From positions 9,562,001 through 9,626,000 of the forward strand of contig NC_091013.1 of the NCBI RefSeq assembly GCF_041296385.1: 64,000 nucleotides of DNA. The letters are read 5' to 3'. The notes under the pieces were generated by a model. That model had not been told where the DNA came from, searched no databases, and was given only the letters and a program-made list of their open reading frames with translations. The position numbers were made by a program, and so were the translations under genes. This stretch comes from Aphelocoma coerulescens. Taxonomy: Eukaryota; Chordata; Aves; Passeriformes; Corvidae. This document shows, piece by piece, positions 1 through 13,800 of the stretch (its first letter is position 1; each line of letters opens with the position of its first letter).

Positions 1-2690
1 TTTCTGTGTAGACTCAAGCAGATTGGACAAGGATTTCTTTACTTCCAAATGAGTGGCCCTTGTCTCACATTTATTATTAATTTTCATGTGTTAAAACCTT
101 GCAGCAGGTGGATAGGAGAGAGATAGTTTTTGGGATTACTGCAGATGAGACTTAAGGGGACAGGCACTCTATGAGAGCAGTAACAGTATCAGTGGGAGGA
201 GAGGTCTCAGTGCTTCTCCTTCCCAGGCTCTCAATGAAGTTGTTGTAGTCCAGTATTTTGCAGCTTTCCCCACCAGAGGAGTGTAATCCACTGGGTTCTG
301 CCTGGTGATGACCTCTGCACCAAAGCACATTGTCTTTTACTTCTAAATTGCATGTACTGGGAGTTCTGTGTGACACATTCATAATTCCTATTTCTCTTAT
401 TTTCTTGGAGACTGTTCAGTCTACATTTTTTAGACACTATTGATTTTGTGTCATGGGATGTACTATATCAATTTGAGGAAAAACAAAGGAGACATTAAAT
501 AATCTTATTCTAATCTTGACAGACCTTATCTATTTGAAATTAAGTATAAAGTCATTTACCCTTTGTTGAGACTGAGTCAAGAGTTCTTTCTTTTGCAAAA
601 TGCAAAATATTTCAGGTATGGGACTTAGGTTATCCCTAGACTAATAATGATTTCTTTTTTTCATAGCTCTTATATTAAAATGTTCAGAATATTTTTTTTT
701 CCAGTAAGCTTAATGCTTCAGGAGAATTGAAAACAGGCAATAGCCTGTCATCATCTGCATTATTGTTAAACTAATGGATATTTATTCACGAGGCAAACGG
801 AGGAAAAGGTCACATGAATTGTCATTTCTGAATCTGTATTCTAATATAGTTACAGTACCTCTCATGAACTTCTCTGGGGAAAGTGAGCAATTTACTGTCT
901 CATTCACTTTGGAAGGTATGGAGAATGGTTAAATTAGGTACTGGAAAAAGGTTTAGATGACCAGAGAGTTCTTTTGTTCATAATGGACAATCATAACTCA
1001 TTCTGCTCAGCTTACTAATGTCTGGCTTACTGGAAATATTGGCATTTGGTCCTGTACAGAGTGCTTCTTACATGCATGTGCAGTTGACTTGTAGTTCTTG
1101 CCTGATCATCTTTTGAGTTCACATAAGATAATTACTCCCATTCGCCCAAGAAAATGGCTCCAAAAATACTTTTGTCAAATCTCTTCCCAGTCCCCTTCCT
1201 GTACTAATGCCAACCAAAAAGGATGAGGTACTGATAATATATAGGGAAGTGTTCTCTCATGGTGCTCTGGAGGGTCTGCTGCAGTAGGGAGAGTTAGAAT
1301 TTTGTTAGTTGCTGACTGTTGTGGGTAACCCAGCTGAGACCACTCACTCGGTTGACAGGGTGTAGTGGTTTGGTCTAAAATACTCATTACTCATCAGCAG
1401 TTTGTGAGTGACTGGGCTGCTATGAAGACTAGTAGACCAGAAAAGTCCAAATTTAAGCAGTAGAACACTAAGGACCAGAAGTAAACCATGTTTAGATGAG
1501 CTTTGAAGGGGAAGGAGGGATTCATATGGAGGCCTCTAAAAACAGGACAAAACCAGCAGGCTGTAGACAGCTCTGCAATTGCCTGTATAAACCACCTACT
1601 CCAGCTTTGTTGAAATCTGTAATTACTGTTGGCTGCCTCAATGGAGTCCCTTGTGGGATGGCTCTTGAGCAGGTGCATCTCGAAGCATCCTTCAGACACC
1701 AAGGTGCCTGGCTTTGCCAGACCATGCATGCCATGTCTTACTGTGCAGACCTGGCATTAAAGATACACCACAGGCGTCTTGCAGTTCTGTTGGTGCCTGT
1801 GAGGACTAGATACCCTAGAGGGATGAGGGACAAGCCTCAGATTTCCAGGCTATTGAAAGAATGATTAAGAGAACTGGAGTAGTTAAAAGAATCAATGGTA
1901 ATGTTAGGAAGTCATGAGGAAAAATTCTTGGTCAGTGAAAACCAGAGGTGAAGAGTGAAGGTCATGGTTTAGTGGTTAAGAGAGATGGTGATAGCTGGTT
2001 CTGTCTGGAACAATCAATGGCACCATAAATAGGTGAAGGGATCATTCACATTTGGCTGAACTTCACAGCTGAAAGTGATGGAAGTGACTGTAGCTACCAG
2101 AAGCAGTGAACTGGGTAGGAAGTGGCATTATCTGGTAGTCTTGGTTCTGAAAGCAACAGGCTGATTGTGTATCAACACAATTTATGAAAGTAAAATTGGT
2201 TGCATTGCAATTAATGTGTTCGTGTGGGTGACAAGTGGGTGTTGTAAGAGTTGAGGAATTCATTCACATTAGTGCACATTTCTTCTGTCACTTGTAGATT
2301 GATACTTCACCATCAAAGTGGAAACAAATTCAGCCTTCCAATTTTTTTTACTGTGTTTTCTCTTACACAACATCCAGAAGAATTACTGAATTCTCTGCTC
2401 TCACACTGCTTTGTGTTTAAAGTTACAGGCAGCAGAGGTAATCCATTTCCGTGCTCTTTTGCAAGGAACAATTCAAATTCTCAGTCTTTCTTTCTCTTGC
2501 TCACAGTCCAGCACAAGATCTATTTCCCATGAATTCTATCACTAAGAAACAAAAGTGATAGATTTTGGCTAGTACTTATCATTTGTGCAGCAGCATACAT
2601 CCCAAAAGCACTCACAAACAGCATGGAGGCAGCACTTTTTATGTGTCTGAGAAAACAAAATCACATTTTAGATAGCAGCATCTCTGTCTC
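1..2690. other. AT-rich non-coding sequence, no gene recognised
   Basis: I see no recognisable coding exon, RNA gene or interspersed repeat here. The longest open frame (1,496-1,864, plus) is overlapped by open frames of similar size on the minus strand. It has no recognisable domain, and its composition is that of slightly GC-richer background. The stretch 1,400-1,870 is the least AT-rich part and could be an old, unrecognised repeat. This is intergenic or intronic DNA as far as the sequence shows. Confidence 0.6.
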
Positions 2691-2716
2691 TCCCCTGTAA
2701 AAAGTGTGGAGAATAT

Positions 2717-3180
2717 TGACTCAGCATGAGGCCTTAAGGCTGGAGAGGAAGCTCTGCTGATTTCCCTGATGATGCCAGTCTAATGCAAAGGTCTGACAAC
2801 CTGATCTGAGATTTGAAAGCAGTATAGGCACAGAGAGAGGCAGCATTTTGCTTGGTTAACTGATTAGATGTGCATTTATGATATCACATAGCCTGCTAAC
2901 TTCAGGAGGCCAATACTGGTGCCTTGGCTTCAGGTCAGCAGAGGGGAGTGAAGGGGAGTCTCTTCTTTTGACAATACAGTGATTGATGGCCAGTGAAATT
3001 CGTGGCAGGAGCCTCACTGAAGAGAGGCAACTCTACTGGCACTTCAATTAGCTGTGTTTATAATTGATGACATGGCTGGAAATCACTGTGATTCATGACC
3101 AATAATATTCATGAAAAGAGTGACTCATTTCAGGGAAAAAGACCAGGAACTGCTTTAAATTGCACATGACTGTGATTAAT
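2717..3180. promoter_or_regulatory. Candidate enhancer: cluster of PBX/HOX, MEIS-like, AP-1 and MAF-type motifs
   Basis: Three copies of the PBX-HOX composite pattern TGATTNAT lie within 201 bases: TGATTGAT at 2,980-2,987, TGATTCAT at 3,089-3,096 and TGATTAAT at 3,173-3,180. Each sits in a similar context (GTGATT.ATGRCC/T). A MEIS-like TGATGACA is at 3,065-3,072. An AP-1 core TGACTCA is at 3,121-3,127, and a MAF half-palindrome TGACTCAGCA is at 2,717-2,726. The motif matches are direct observations. The enhancer role is inference, since short motifs recur by chance in AT-rich DNA. I cannot see which gene it would control. Confidence 0.3.
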
Positions 3181-3189
3181 GGCTTGGGA

Positions 3190-6100
3190 AGATACACGGT
3201 GAGTAGGTGCCTGATACTAGTGGTGTTTTGAGAAATCTGTTCAAGGCACTTTCAAAGGAACAGGAAAAAGAGGAGGGAATAGCTGTGTGAGCACCCTTGC
3301 TTGTCAAATACCTCCCACAGACTCTAAACAGACCAATAAAATCTGTACAGGTAGTTCAAAATTGCAGCCATGAGTTTTGATTGGCCAAAATTTTGTTACA
3401 TCGACTCTCCAACCTTTTGTCTGCTCTGGGTACATCTGGTATTTTGTTGCATATACAAGTTTTCCTTTGTGTTCAAAAAATCCCAGACAAAAAATTGAGA
3501 GGAAGGAGGAAAGAAAGAATGGGTGATAAGAAGGTGGCAGAAAGCATAGGATAAAAAATAGCTCTGAGTGTCTACATCTTATTCCCTAGGAGAACTGGAA
3601 AAAGGATCTCCAGCTAAGTGGATGGGGTGGAAACCAGCACTGTGCAGTGCTGAGCAGGGCAAGGTCAGGGCTTCAGCAAAGCTCTGCCCAAGCAAAGAGC
3701 TACAGTCCACAGTTAGAAAACAGATCTGAAAGATCTGGGATGGATTTATTTGGAAAATGGGAAAATTCTCATAAGAATGATAACAACAGAGATGAGAGCA
3801 CTGTTTAATCAACCCAAGAATCTGTGGACTCCTTCCAATCCTATTCAAAGGATATAATAATTTTCATTTAGTTCTTACCATTTAACTAAAAATCCTTTTG
3901 CTCCTCCTTCTTTGTCATGTCCTCATATCACAACTTTAATCTAGTGAGTAAACCCATCTAATGAAGATTTCTCTTCAGTAACAAATACTAATATGCAACT
4001 TTTCATCTCTTCATCCTCACAACAATCCTGTTTATGAAGTGTTTCACATGATAAGTTTCAGCTTTTCTGCCAATATTCTTAAACTGGAACATCTTGTTTA
4101 TTAAAATATTCTGCTGGATAGAAATACACACCTAGCTGATAATATCTGTTATCAGCAGGTAGTATCCAGGAGCCTAGGTCATGGACTAAAACTTTATTAG
4201 GCTCTGTGTTGTCAAGACAATGAGGAAAGAAAAGTCTCTTAAAACACTGAAAAGTAGGATATTTGAACGGGGAGTTCAAGTGAGGCTATAGTGATGCTTA
4301 ATTGCTGTTGCTGTTCAGAGAAAGATATACTTTTAAAAGTTATATTTAATGCAAAGCTACTGTCCTACATTCTTGTCTTCTTTTTCATTAAAGATAGAGA
4401 AAGTACTTCTGTGGTTGCAAAACCTGTTCCCTCTCAGGAGCTGTGCTTTCCTTTGTAGAACCAGCTTTAAAAATGTACCCTGCATGTCCTACTAAGAGAT
4501 GTCTTTTGGAGATCTCCGTGTGCTTAGCAAGATCACACATTGAAACTGAAGCTGTGAGTATGGATCTAGTTGAATCTGTAGTCTGAAGCCTATTCTTATT
4601 TAAAAGCGATTTTTATTCCCCTGGTTTTTAACATGAATAGTGCCAATAAATCATTTGATGCAATTTTCTTTTCAAGAGATATTCCTCTTAAGAGCCCAGG
4701 CTGACTCCTAATTCCAGTAGGCTTCTGAGGAGCCAGTTATGCTTTACATAGAGCTGCTGAGCTGTGAACCAGTTCTGCTGATGATGGAGGTGTTGGGAGA
4801 AGAGATGATTAGAAAGAAATGAGAGAATCACCCTCACAAAATGCCAGTGGCTTTAATGAGTTGAAGATGCTCCACCTATTAAACTCAAGAATTTTCCATC
4901 TTATCTTAAGATATCTTATCTTAAGAGAGACTGAGGCTGTTGTATGTTATTTTCCATGAATAACATTTCATTTGTTCTCTGGTGCCATCTTCCTCTCCTG
5001 TCTGAACAGTAATCTAGTAGACAGAAAGACAGTTGCATTAGAAATAGCATTGTGTACACAGATGCCATTTAAGGTATATCTAACAAGTATTTTGTAGCAG
5101 ATACAAATTTTCTTTACTTATGTTTTAGGCTGGGCAGTGAAAACTCTGTTCTAAACCATGTATTGTGGCACTGTATTTAAATTAGTAAGCCTATAAAGAG
5201 CATGGGGTTTTTTTGTAATCATATCCTCCATCTCATATTTATACTTTTTTCTTTCTGAAGTTAAACCTCTGGTACTGAAATGGAGTCTTTGGAAATAGTC
5301 TCCGCTGATATTTCTGAAGGCATGTGTATGTTGGAAATTTTGTGAGAGTATCTGCTCTTCTGAGTTTTCAGAGAGGCAAGAAAAATTTTTCCTGCAGCTG
5401 AGTCAAAATTCTAGGTCTTGTTTGATGAGGAGTTAAGACAAACACAAATGCTGTTTGTCAAATTCAGGATGATTTTCCTCATGGCAAACACTAAATGCCC
5501 TAGTGTGGTGACCTTAATTACTGGCAGTATCATCAAAAGACGGATTTCAAAAAGAAAAAGAGTTTGAAGAATCCTGCAGTCCTGGCTCCTGTGCCTGCCA
5601 GCAAAGCTAATCACTCTTCCCTCCAACCCTCTCCACTCTGTGTTTGCAATCGGTAGCCCTGCCTTCTCATCTCACCACTGCTTTGACTTCCCTCCTTCAC
5701 CCAGTTGTTACTCACTTTCCAAAATTAAAGACCCCTGTAGTCATGAATTGATGTTGAAATGGTTGTTCCTTTCCCATGACTCATGGTTATTCGGTCACTA
5801 CTTTTTTAATCCCCTCCTTTTTTCCCTCTCTCAGTCACTGTCAAATTCACACCGTCCCCAAAGTCTGATTAGTCCCCTCCTTCTCTAGCTCATTGTGAGA
5901 GCCATAAAACCGAAGCCATGTTTATCTGATGTTTATCAGATGTGGTTTTATTTCAACAGATCTTCTGATTAGAGAAAAATTTCTTTGCATATGTCAAACA
6001 AGGCTTAGAACATTTGGTTTTATTGGCCCTCTTGTGCCCAGCAAACCTAAGTGTATCTCAGATGATGAGTTAATAAGGTATGTTACTGTGGAGATGAAAA

Positions 6101-9100
6101 CAAATGTTACCTGAGAAAATTCCCATGCATGCAGTAGATAATTTCTTTCAGTTTCTCTAAATTCTGATACCTACTTAATTTAGTTGAATTAAGCATTTGG
6201 TTGTGTATGCAGTTTTTTTAGTGCGAGCCAGCAATCTTCTGCACCATAGACATTCATGTGACTGGAATCTGCTAAAAGTTTTGCATTATCTCTCATTAGT
6301 ACAAAAATACTGGTAGACCTCTAAGGCTCAGAGACTGGCATTTTTACTTCTTTCTTCATACTCTGTTAGAGACAGATTTGTTTGCTTCCAAAAGATTTTT
6401 CTACATGATAACAGGAGACAGGCAAACTGTTTTGGACCAACTCAGAATCTGCGTGAAACAAAAGATGAACCTCTACACTTAGTGTGAGTTTTTAATAATT
6501 TATGTATAACAGTTACACATCATATGCTTCTTCAAGGTAGTAGCTTGATAGTTGTTAAAACCAGCTCTTTTGTTTGTCTCCAATTATAAGTATAGCACAG
6601 TAAATTGTTCCAAGTCTGTGACAGACACAACACTCACCAGGATGATGGTGCAGAATTTTTCAAGCACAGTAATAAACAGTGTCTCCCCTAAAGCGCTTGC
6701 AATCAAAATAAAAGATTATGTGCTAAAGATTATCAAGACTGGCAAGCTGGGTGTCCAATTAAATTGATTGTTTCTCATCTTGTGAAAAGAATCTGGGCTA
6801 AAACCACATACTTGGAATATATATGCACTGTTAATTGGATGTCAACATTTTTCTGTCGTGTTTTTGACCAGATCAAGTTAATGATGACCTAGTGGTAAAA
6901 AGTTCCTTGTACTATTATCCAGTGCTTCATTTGCTAAGCTTGAAAAAGAACACTTTTGCTGTTATCAATGCAATAGCTTTAAAAAATTGTAGCATTACTT
7001 CAAATATCTCTGATAATTACACAAGAATGGCAATCATAGGCCAGAGAGAAAAGAGAGGTAACTTTAAGGTCAGTGTAGTCGTCTCTAGCAAGTCTGCAAA
7101 TTCCTGTTGTGCAAGTCATTTATTTTCCCTCAGAAATTTCCTTTTGCTGGGAACAAGAGTTCTCTGCTTCTATGTATTCTGATTCCTGTGGTCATTTTTA
7201 GTTACAAGAAAAGGTACCTATTATAGGGTCTGCAAAGAGAACTTAGACTCTGTGGAAACAATTTAATAAAATGGGCCTCCATGACACGTTGCTTTTCTTA
7301 GAGGTAATGTCTTCATGTTAACTTTTTACTTTCCTTTTCATTCTGTCCAGGGCCATGAATATTTATGAGATGCTATTCAGTTCAACCTGAAATTTCAACT
7401 ACTGGACTATTTTCAAATTTCAAACTTAACAGCAGTTTGCTCCAATTTTCCCAGCTCTGAGTATTCAACTACAAGGTTTCATTGTCTTTCTTCTTTTCAT
7501 GAATGCAAGGATAGGCCTCTCACATGAAGAGGAAAGGCAAACTACAGCATGTGTGCCTCAAACTGGAAAGCAGCAATGAAGCTTAGTAATTTGTGATTCT
7601 CTGAGTGGAGCTTAAGCAAGCTGAGAGGGAAGAATACCACACAGTACTGGTGAGAAGAAAAAATGACATTTTTTTCCCTACTTAAGAGTTCAGACAAGAT
7701 CAGAACTGCCCTTTGGCCATACAGTTGACTGTGAAATATCAGTAAAAAAAAAAAAAATCACTGTTTAAACTGCATGTCATGGAGCACAGCTTTTCTGCAA
7801 GAGACATGGAGCAGATGCATTATGACATGTTTGAAAACTTTGCGAAGCCTTGGAGAGTTGAAATCTTAACAGTGAGGAATAAAGCATTGTCTCTTTCTAT
7901 ATAAACTAAATGCTATGGACAGTTTCAGAAAACTGGTGATGTTTGCATTGTCTTCCACAAATACTCTTTTAAATAACCTGTGTGTTGTTACTACATGTTC
8001 ATTCATTCAGTTTCATTCCATTTCTGTGATCTCATCTATTTCATGGGGGGTTTAATCATCCTACAGCAGAGAGACTGACTGGGTTTTTTCTCACCTACCT
8101 TAACCTTTTTTTTGAACATGCTGGCAATGATGGTGATTGAATAAGTATCATCAACATAACCTTAGAAGGTCTGTGGAAATTTCAGATCAAATTTTTCTCT
8201 TTTTACAGTTCCCTCTAAAGAAGAAAATATACCAGAAATAAAAAAAGAAAAGAAAAAAAAGGAATACATTAAAAATGTACTTTCTAACAGGGACTTTTGC
8301 TTTCAAAACCAGAGGGGCAGAAGGAGGCATGGTTGTAAACAATAGGTTGGGAAGGCTTAGTGAAAATAACATGCAGTGTTGTTTATTATCATCAAAAAAC
8401 GGAAGGGCAGTTATCCTTCAGCTGGATTGAAATCACTCTAAAGAAAGCTGCTATCAGAGAATTGATTAATCCTATCCCTCTAAGTAGTGCTTCATGAAAA
8501 TGAGGATGGGAAAATAGGAAAAATCTTTCACTGTTTCTGTTTTAGGTATTAAAAGATATAATTCAAGATAAACAAATGGAGACTTTGTTTAATGAAATTG
8601 ATAAAAGCAGACAGAAGGGAATTTAGTAGATGGTTTAGTGAGCTGCACCATTTATTCCAGTGTGATTTGTAATTATTCAATTAGATGCCTTCATTATCCC
8701 AACAGAAATGGGCTGGGCTCCTTAAGAAAGAATTCGTCTGTTAGCAGTTTGTGGATATATATGGAAGATGTTGAAGATACAATGTATTTGGAGCCAGCTA
8801 AAAGAGCAAATATAAAGAATATATTTTGTGCTGTGCAGACTATCAATTAATTTTAGAAATAAAGTGCTAAACATTTAAAAAGAAAGCAGTGGAAAAACTC
8901 CTCCATTTTCGCTTATTCTTCACAGTCTGCTAAGCTAAAAGAATGCATAAACCTAATTAATGTAAATAGAAAAGCTCAAATAATACCATTCAGAAAGAAA
9001 TTGTTGTGCTGGCTCACAGCAGATTGATATCAATTTCTCCTGATATAAGGAGTGAGTGGAGAAAGCTAGAAGTTGGAAACACCATATAAAAATCTCAGTG

Positions 9101-10575
9101 AAATACTTCTGAACATTGTGCTAAAGGGAACATTGTTATAATTATTCTCACAGGTACTAGGATACCATAGCAATGAGAACAGAATTGCAGTAAAATGGGA
9201 AAAAGGGTCTCTAGAAAGTGCAGTGGCAATGCAATTCAATCAACTATTTCTAAGGCTATGTACTTTTGTATTGAACCAACATAAACACTGAAAAATATTC
9301 CATAAGCCCGTGGTGTGTCCAGCACATTTGTGCTACTTGAGTGAATTGGTTGTCTGTAGGCACTGTTTCAGACAGAGTAAATTTTAGGGCTGAGAAAATA
9401 TTTTGGAAATGCAATTTATTTAGTAGATCAGATTTATTTTACTCTTTGTGAATTTCTTGCAAAACCATGCATCACCTCACAAATTCCTGATTATGCTGCT
9501 GCTCTGACCTCCAGCATGGGGCTGTCCTGGCTTTTGGTGCATATTTCACTTGTTGGTACTCAGGCTGACAGCTGTCTTTCAAAGCAGTGGCAGAAGAGGA
9601 TAGATTTGGCCCTGGTCTCAGTTGAAAATATTTTTCTTTCAATCAAATGCCAATGCAGATCAGCCTTCAGATAGATTGGCCTGTAATTGCCTTTAGAAAA
9701 CAGTCCTGACAAAATGTGCTATTAAACAAGGGCATTCACTGCCACTTTTCTGTCCTTCCTGGACTGAGCTGTCACTGAAGCATTTCTGCAGCAGACCAGC
9801 CTGGCCAGCCCTCACCACTGCAGGGACCCATTGCTCTCTCCTAGTCTGTTCTCCCTTTCTATCATTTAAAAGAAGTATTGAACCTCTCTTAGAGAGGCAA
9901 AATCATTCTGAACTCAATCCCCTTGCCATGAATTCCCATGTGTCCTTCAGTTCTTCTCCATTCATGTCTCAGTAATACATACTTTTGGAGAATGAAAACT
10001 GGGAAAATGTGTGAGTTGTAAGCTTGGCCACGGAAGGTTATGGGGATGTTTGTCTGTACATGGAGAGACTTCTGTGAGGAGTTTTTTCTGTCCCTCCAGT
10101 GCAGCCCTCAGCACGGGAGCTGGCCTGACACATCCAGACAGTGAGAAAGAGAAGTTGGCATAGAGAAGTAGCAGCTGTCACTAAGGGCACTTGGTCAGTG
10201 AGGAGATCATAACTAATACTGGGAGTATTTTGTTTCTGGATAGTTTCATTAAGGTTGGTTTAGGTACTTTATTTTTTTAAGTTGCCAAACCAAATCATTT
10301 TGTGGGACTTTGATTTGTTTAGAGCCAAGTGTATTGCTCTGAATATGCTGTTAATTTGGAGGACTTCTCTTCAAGTCTCCAGCTGAAAAACACCTCGGAT
10401 GTTGCCTGGCTTGCAAAAGCTTTTATACCAGGGCCTGGCCAGCCAAGGCCTGGTGCTTTCTAAGCTGGTCTCAGAAAACTTTAAAAATGACCTTCATTTG
10501 GGTGGCTTGGGTGGCTGAAGCATCAGTGCAAAGCCCTGAGGTGCTGGGGAAGGTTTGCTTTAAAAAAGGACAACA
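3190..10575. other. AT-rich non-coding sequence, no gene recognised
   Basis: No coding exon, RNA gene or clearly recognisable transposon is visible over about 7.4 kb. Small features only: a 13-base direct repeat at 4,898-4,910 and 4,913-4,925, a hairpin with 7-base arms at 5,924-5,941, and short poly-A and poly-T runs (for example near 7,743). Open frames of 60-96 codons are scattered on both strands and look random. The area around 9,660-9,790 vaguely resembles an ancient LINE fragment but is too diverged to call. Confidence 0.6.
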
Positions 10576-10579
10576 AAGA

Positions 10580-10885
10580 TCACAGAATCATAGAATGTTT
10601 TGGGTTGGAAGGAACTTTCAAAGGTCATCTAATCCAACCCCACTGCAATGAGCAGGGACATCTTCAACCACCCTTATTGCAAAAAACTCTTTCCTTATAT
10701 CTAGTCTAAACCTACCCTCTTTTAGTTGCAACACTAACCCTATTGCAACAGGCACTGCTAAATAGTTTGTCTCTATTTTTCTTAGGACCAGGCAACAGGC
10801 TTTTCTAGCCCCCCTTTTAGTACTGCAAGAGTGCTATAAGGTCTCCCTGGAATCTTCTCCAGTCTGAAGATGTTTAATACTGGAC
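10580..10885 (-). mobile_element. CR1 LINE 3' fragment (sense on minus strand)
   Basis: The plus strand begins with the reverse complement of a CR1 3' tail (AATCATAGAAT, then TTGGGTTGGAAGGAAC, then a CATCTAATCCAACCCC-like run). It continues through the familiar 3' untranslated segment to a CTTCTCCAGTCTGAAGA-like end. The copy is 5'-truncated, as most CR1 insertions are. It also appears to lack an internal piece between the GACATCTTCAACC part and the AACTCTTTCCTTATATCTA part. CR1 is the dominant LINE of birds. This copy is non-coding and inactive. Confidence 0.9.
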
Positions 10886-10889
10886 CAAA

Positions 10890-13800
10890 ATAAAGGTTTC
10901 TGACATCTGATGGGCATGAAATACATGGAAATTTTTATGTTTTCAATCCCCTGACTTGGTGTTTGGGGAATGACTTTTCCCCATAACCACAATGATCTGA
11001 AAGTTTTGTTCAATTTGCTTCTGGTTATACCCTTGAGTGCTGGTTAGTTCTGCCAAGTCTGGGGTCTAGGGCATAATGCAGGGAGATGAGGGTGTCCCTA
11101 TACCAAGGTCCTAGGAAGAGCAGGGGCATGTCTCTTCTGCACAGACATGCAGCATGCCTGCCTCCTGGGCCAGCCACTTACTGCAATGCAGTCCAACACT
11201 GCAAACAGAAGGATGAGAAGTGTTCCCTGCTGATGAAGACTTCCTCAGTCTGGTCTATATTCCTTTCTTTACACTCATCATCCTTAGAAATGCTAAGTAA
11301 GGGAACCTTAGAAATGCTAATTAAGGGAAAGAAATATACTTTTTCTATGAGCTGGTGGGAGAATGGGTGTATTTGACTCTGAAGTGGGTACCTGTGAAGC
11401 CTTCACAGGCAAACACCGCTGGTAGGTACATGCCAAGGCTGGGTATGTCCCATGCATCAAACAAAGGTATTCTCAGGGGGAATTAAGTATTTGTGGCATG
11501 GACCCATCCAAGAATTTTCGATCTGGTGTATTATTGTAAGAGTGCTTTCATAAAAGTTGACGTAGTTGGTTGGAGATCATTTGTAGAGGGACGAAGAGCA
11601 AGCTGAAAAGGCAGTGACTTCAGTAGAGAGATAGTGAGCTAATGCATTTCCTCATGACTTTTTGATTCTTTTTTATTTGTTGAGGAAAGCTGGAGATTAT
11701 TTGCACTTTTTTGAATATATATACTATTCAATGGATGAAATATATAGGATCTCTTTCTTCTCTTTGTGGGAAAAACTGTGGAAGTTCTAAAAACTCACTA
11801 ACTATTCAGGTCAAGGGGGAAATGCTAGGAAAGACAGTAATAGTAATCTTTAATGAGAAGTCAGTCATCAATGCAGTTAATAAGCAGCTTTTTGAAGGGT
11901 TAGCATCATTGGATTTTTCTCCTAACAAGCCTGTCATCGACTGCAGGCACAGATTAACCTCTTTAATCCTGTTCAGTAGAAAAGCCAAGCTCAATGGATT
12001 TGGCTCTTGAGTTTACCTCTTTTAATCAGCACCACACCCACAAGGGCAAAAAAGCTGTGTATGTGTATGTGTTTAAATTATGGAGTGCACAGAAGGCCAC
12101 AAAGGGCTTGGAAGGTTCAGTAATGTTAATTTTTATTCTTTGGGTGCCAACAGAGTTGTTGACCAGCTTTAGTTCTAATTAAATTGGACAACAACATGTT
12201 CCTTCCTGGTGTACTACATTGCTGTTTGCCCTTGCACTGAAGAGCAGATCTCAGTGAGAACATGAGCTCTCAGATAGCTACATTGTTTAAAAATTAAATT
12301 CTGTAGTCGTGCACTAATAGATTAAGTTATGAACTCTGCTCTATTCCGATTGTAATGCTTCAGTTATGTCTTTATTGCAAAGGTTAAAGGATATACATTA
12401 TATTTCACCAACTGGGCTTTTGCCATTAAGGATTTATGTCTACTGAGATTAGCATCAGAAAGGGATGCTTGTACTGGAAGATCAGTAATTTTGCTAACTT
12501 GAGTGGAACCACGTGTCTGGTTCAGGCTTTCCATGAACTGTATATGATGAGCTTTAAGGATTTCAAAGCAGAAAACTGATTATGAAAACAATCCTTAGTT
12601 CATAGATCTTAGCCATCAGAATTAACATTCTGAATTCTACACCTATTTTTGCTTAACACTCTTTAGTCTGCTAAAATCCAAATGAAAGTATTATTGGAAA
12701 ATGATTAATATGCTAGATTACATCTAATTTTCAGTGTATAAATCGCTGAAGTAATTCGAAAAAAACAGCCATTGCAGTGCACTAAATCCCAAATGTTTCT
12801 TCTAACAGCATTTGCCAGGAACAACTACTATAGTGTTTGATCTGTTTAAGATAGAACTGTCAGATGCTCTGTGGAAAACTAGATCTTGAAATGCAAAAGG
12901 AAGAGGAACTATGTAGGTCACATATAATACTGATGTCTTAATCAGAAAGCAGTGGACACATTACTAAAGCAAATCAAAATAAATATTCAAGGACTTGGTA
13001 AGTGGACTGAACATTGTCAGATCAGATTAAATGCTCCTAAACCATGTCAAGAATAAAATTTCTTGTGGGAATTGACCAGAGTGATGCTAAATGGGGCAAT
13101 GATTAGCCACATGTGCTTGTATCATGCAAGTAGCAATGGGCAACTTCAGAATTTTCATAATTTCTGTTTGCTTTGGATAAACAGCTGAAAGCTTAGATGA
13201 CTATGTGAAGACCATCCAAGTAATTTGAATCTGGAGGAATGAGCTGGAAAGCTTTCAGAGACAGATTTTTCACATGAGATTTCTAGTGCTTACTAGCTCT
13301 GGTTTTAGGAAAAATGCTGTTAAGAGCACTCTTTCATAACATTCTTGGTCCTATTTGGAAAGTATATGTAGGGAAATAAATGAGCATATCTACCAGAAAC
13401 CCAGGTTGGGTTCTAGAGATCTTAAAAATGTGGGGAATATGGCGCCATTTTTTTTCATTCTTATTTCTTGGAAAGGTGGCTTTGAGCTTCTGAGAAGATC
13501 TTGGCTTGGCTTGTGACTGGCTACAACAGCAACTTCTGGTCAACCATTTCATTGTGTCAGGCACAGAAACATTTCTTACACTGCCTTATAGCATTAGTTG
13601 CAAAATGCATTTTGCTAATCTTTTGCTAATAGGTTTTTCCTATTTTTCAACTTCAGCCTCTGCAGGATATCTGTGGGGAAGATGATTGACTTCCAGGCAG
13701 CTCAGTGGTACTGCTGGGCCACAACAAACACCCTACTTCTCAGCTCGGAGTAATGTGACCACTGTAAAGGCCATTCTCATTTCACTTTCACAATTTTTGC

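Noticed and set aside
1496..1864. 122-codon plus-strand frame
   Set aside because: No domain and no splice or promoter context. Open frames of 70-111 codons overlap it on the minus strand, which suggests chance in a less AT-rich patch.
9660..9790. Possible old CR1 or L3 reverse-transcriptase fragment on the minus strand
   Set aside because: The words GATTGGCCTGTAATTGCC and GCCACTTTTCTGTCCT resemble such elements, but too few positions are convincing. An alignment would be needed.
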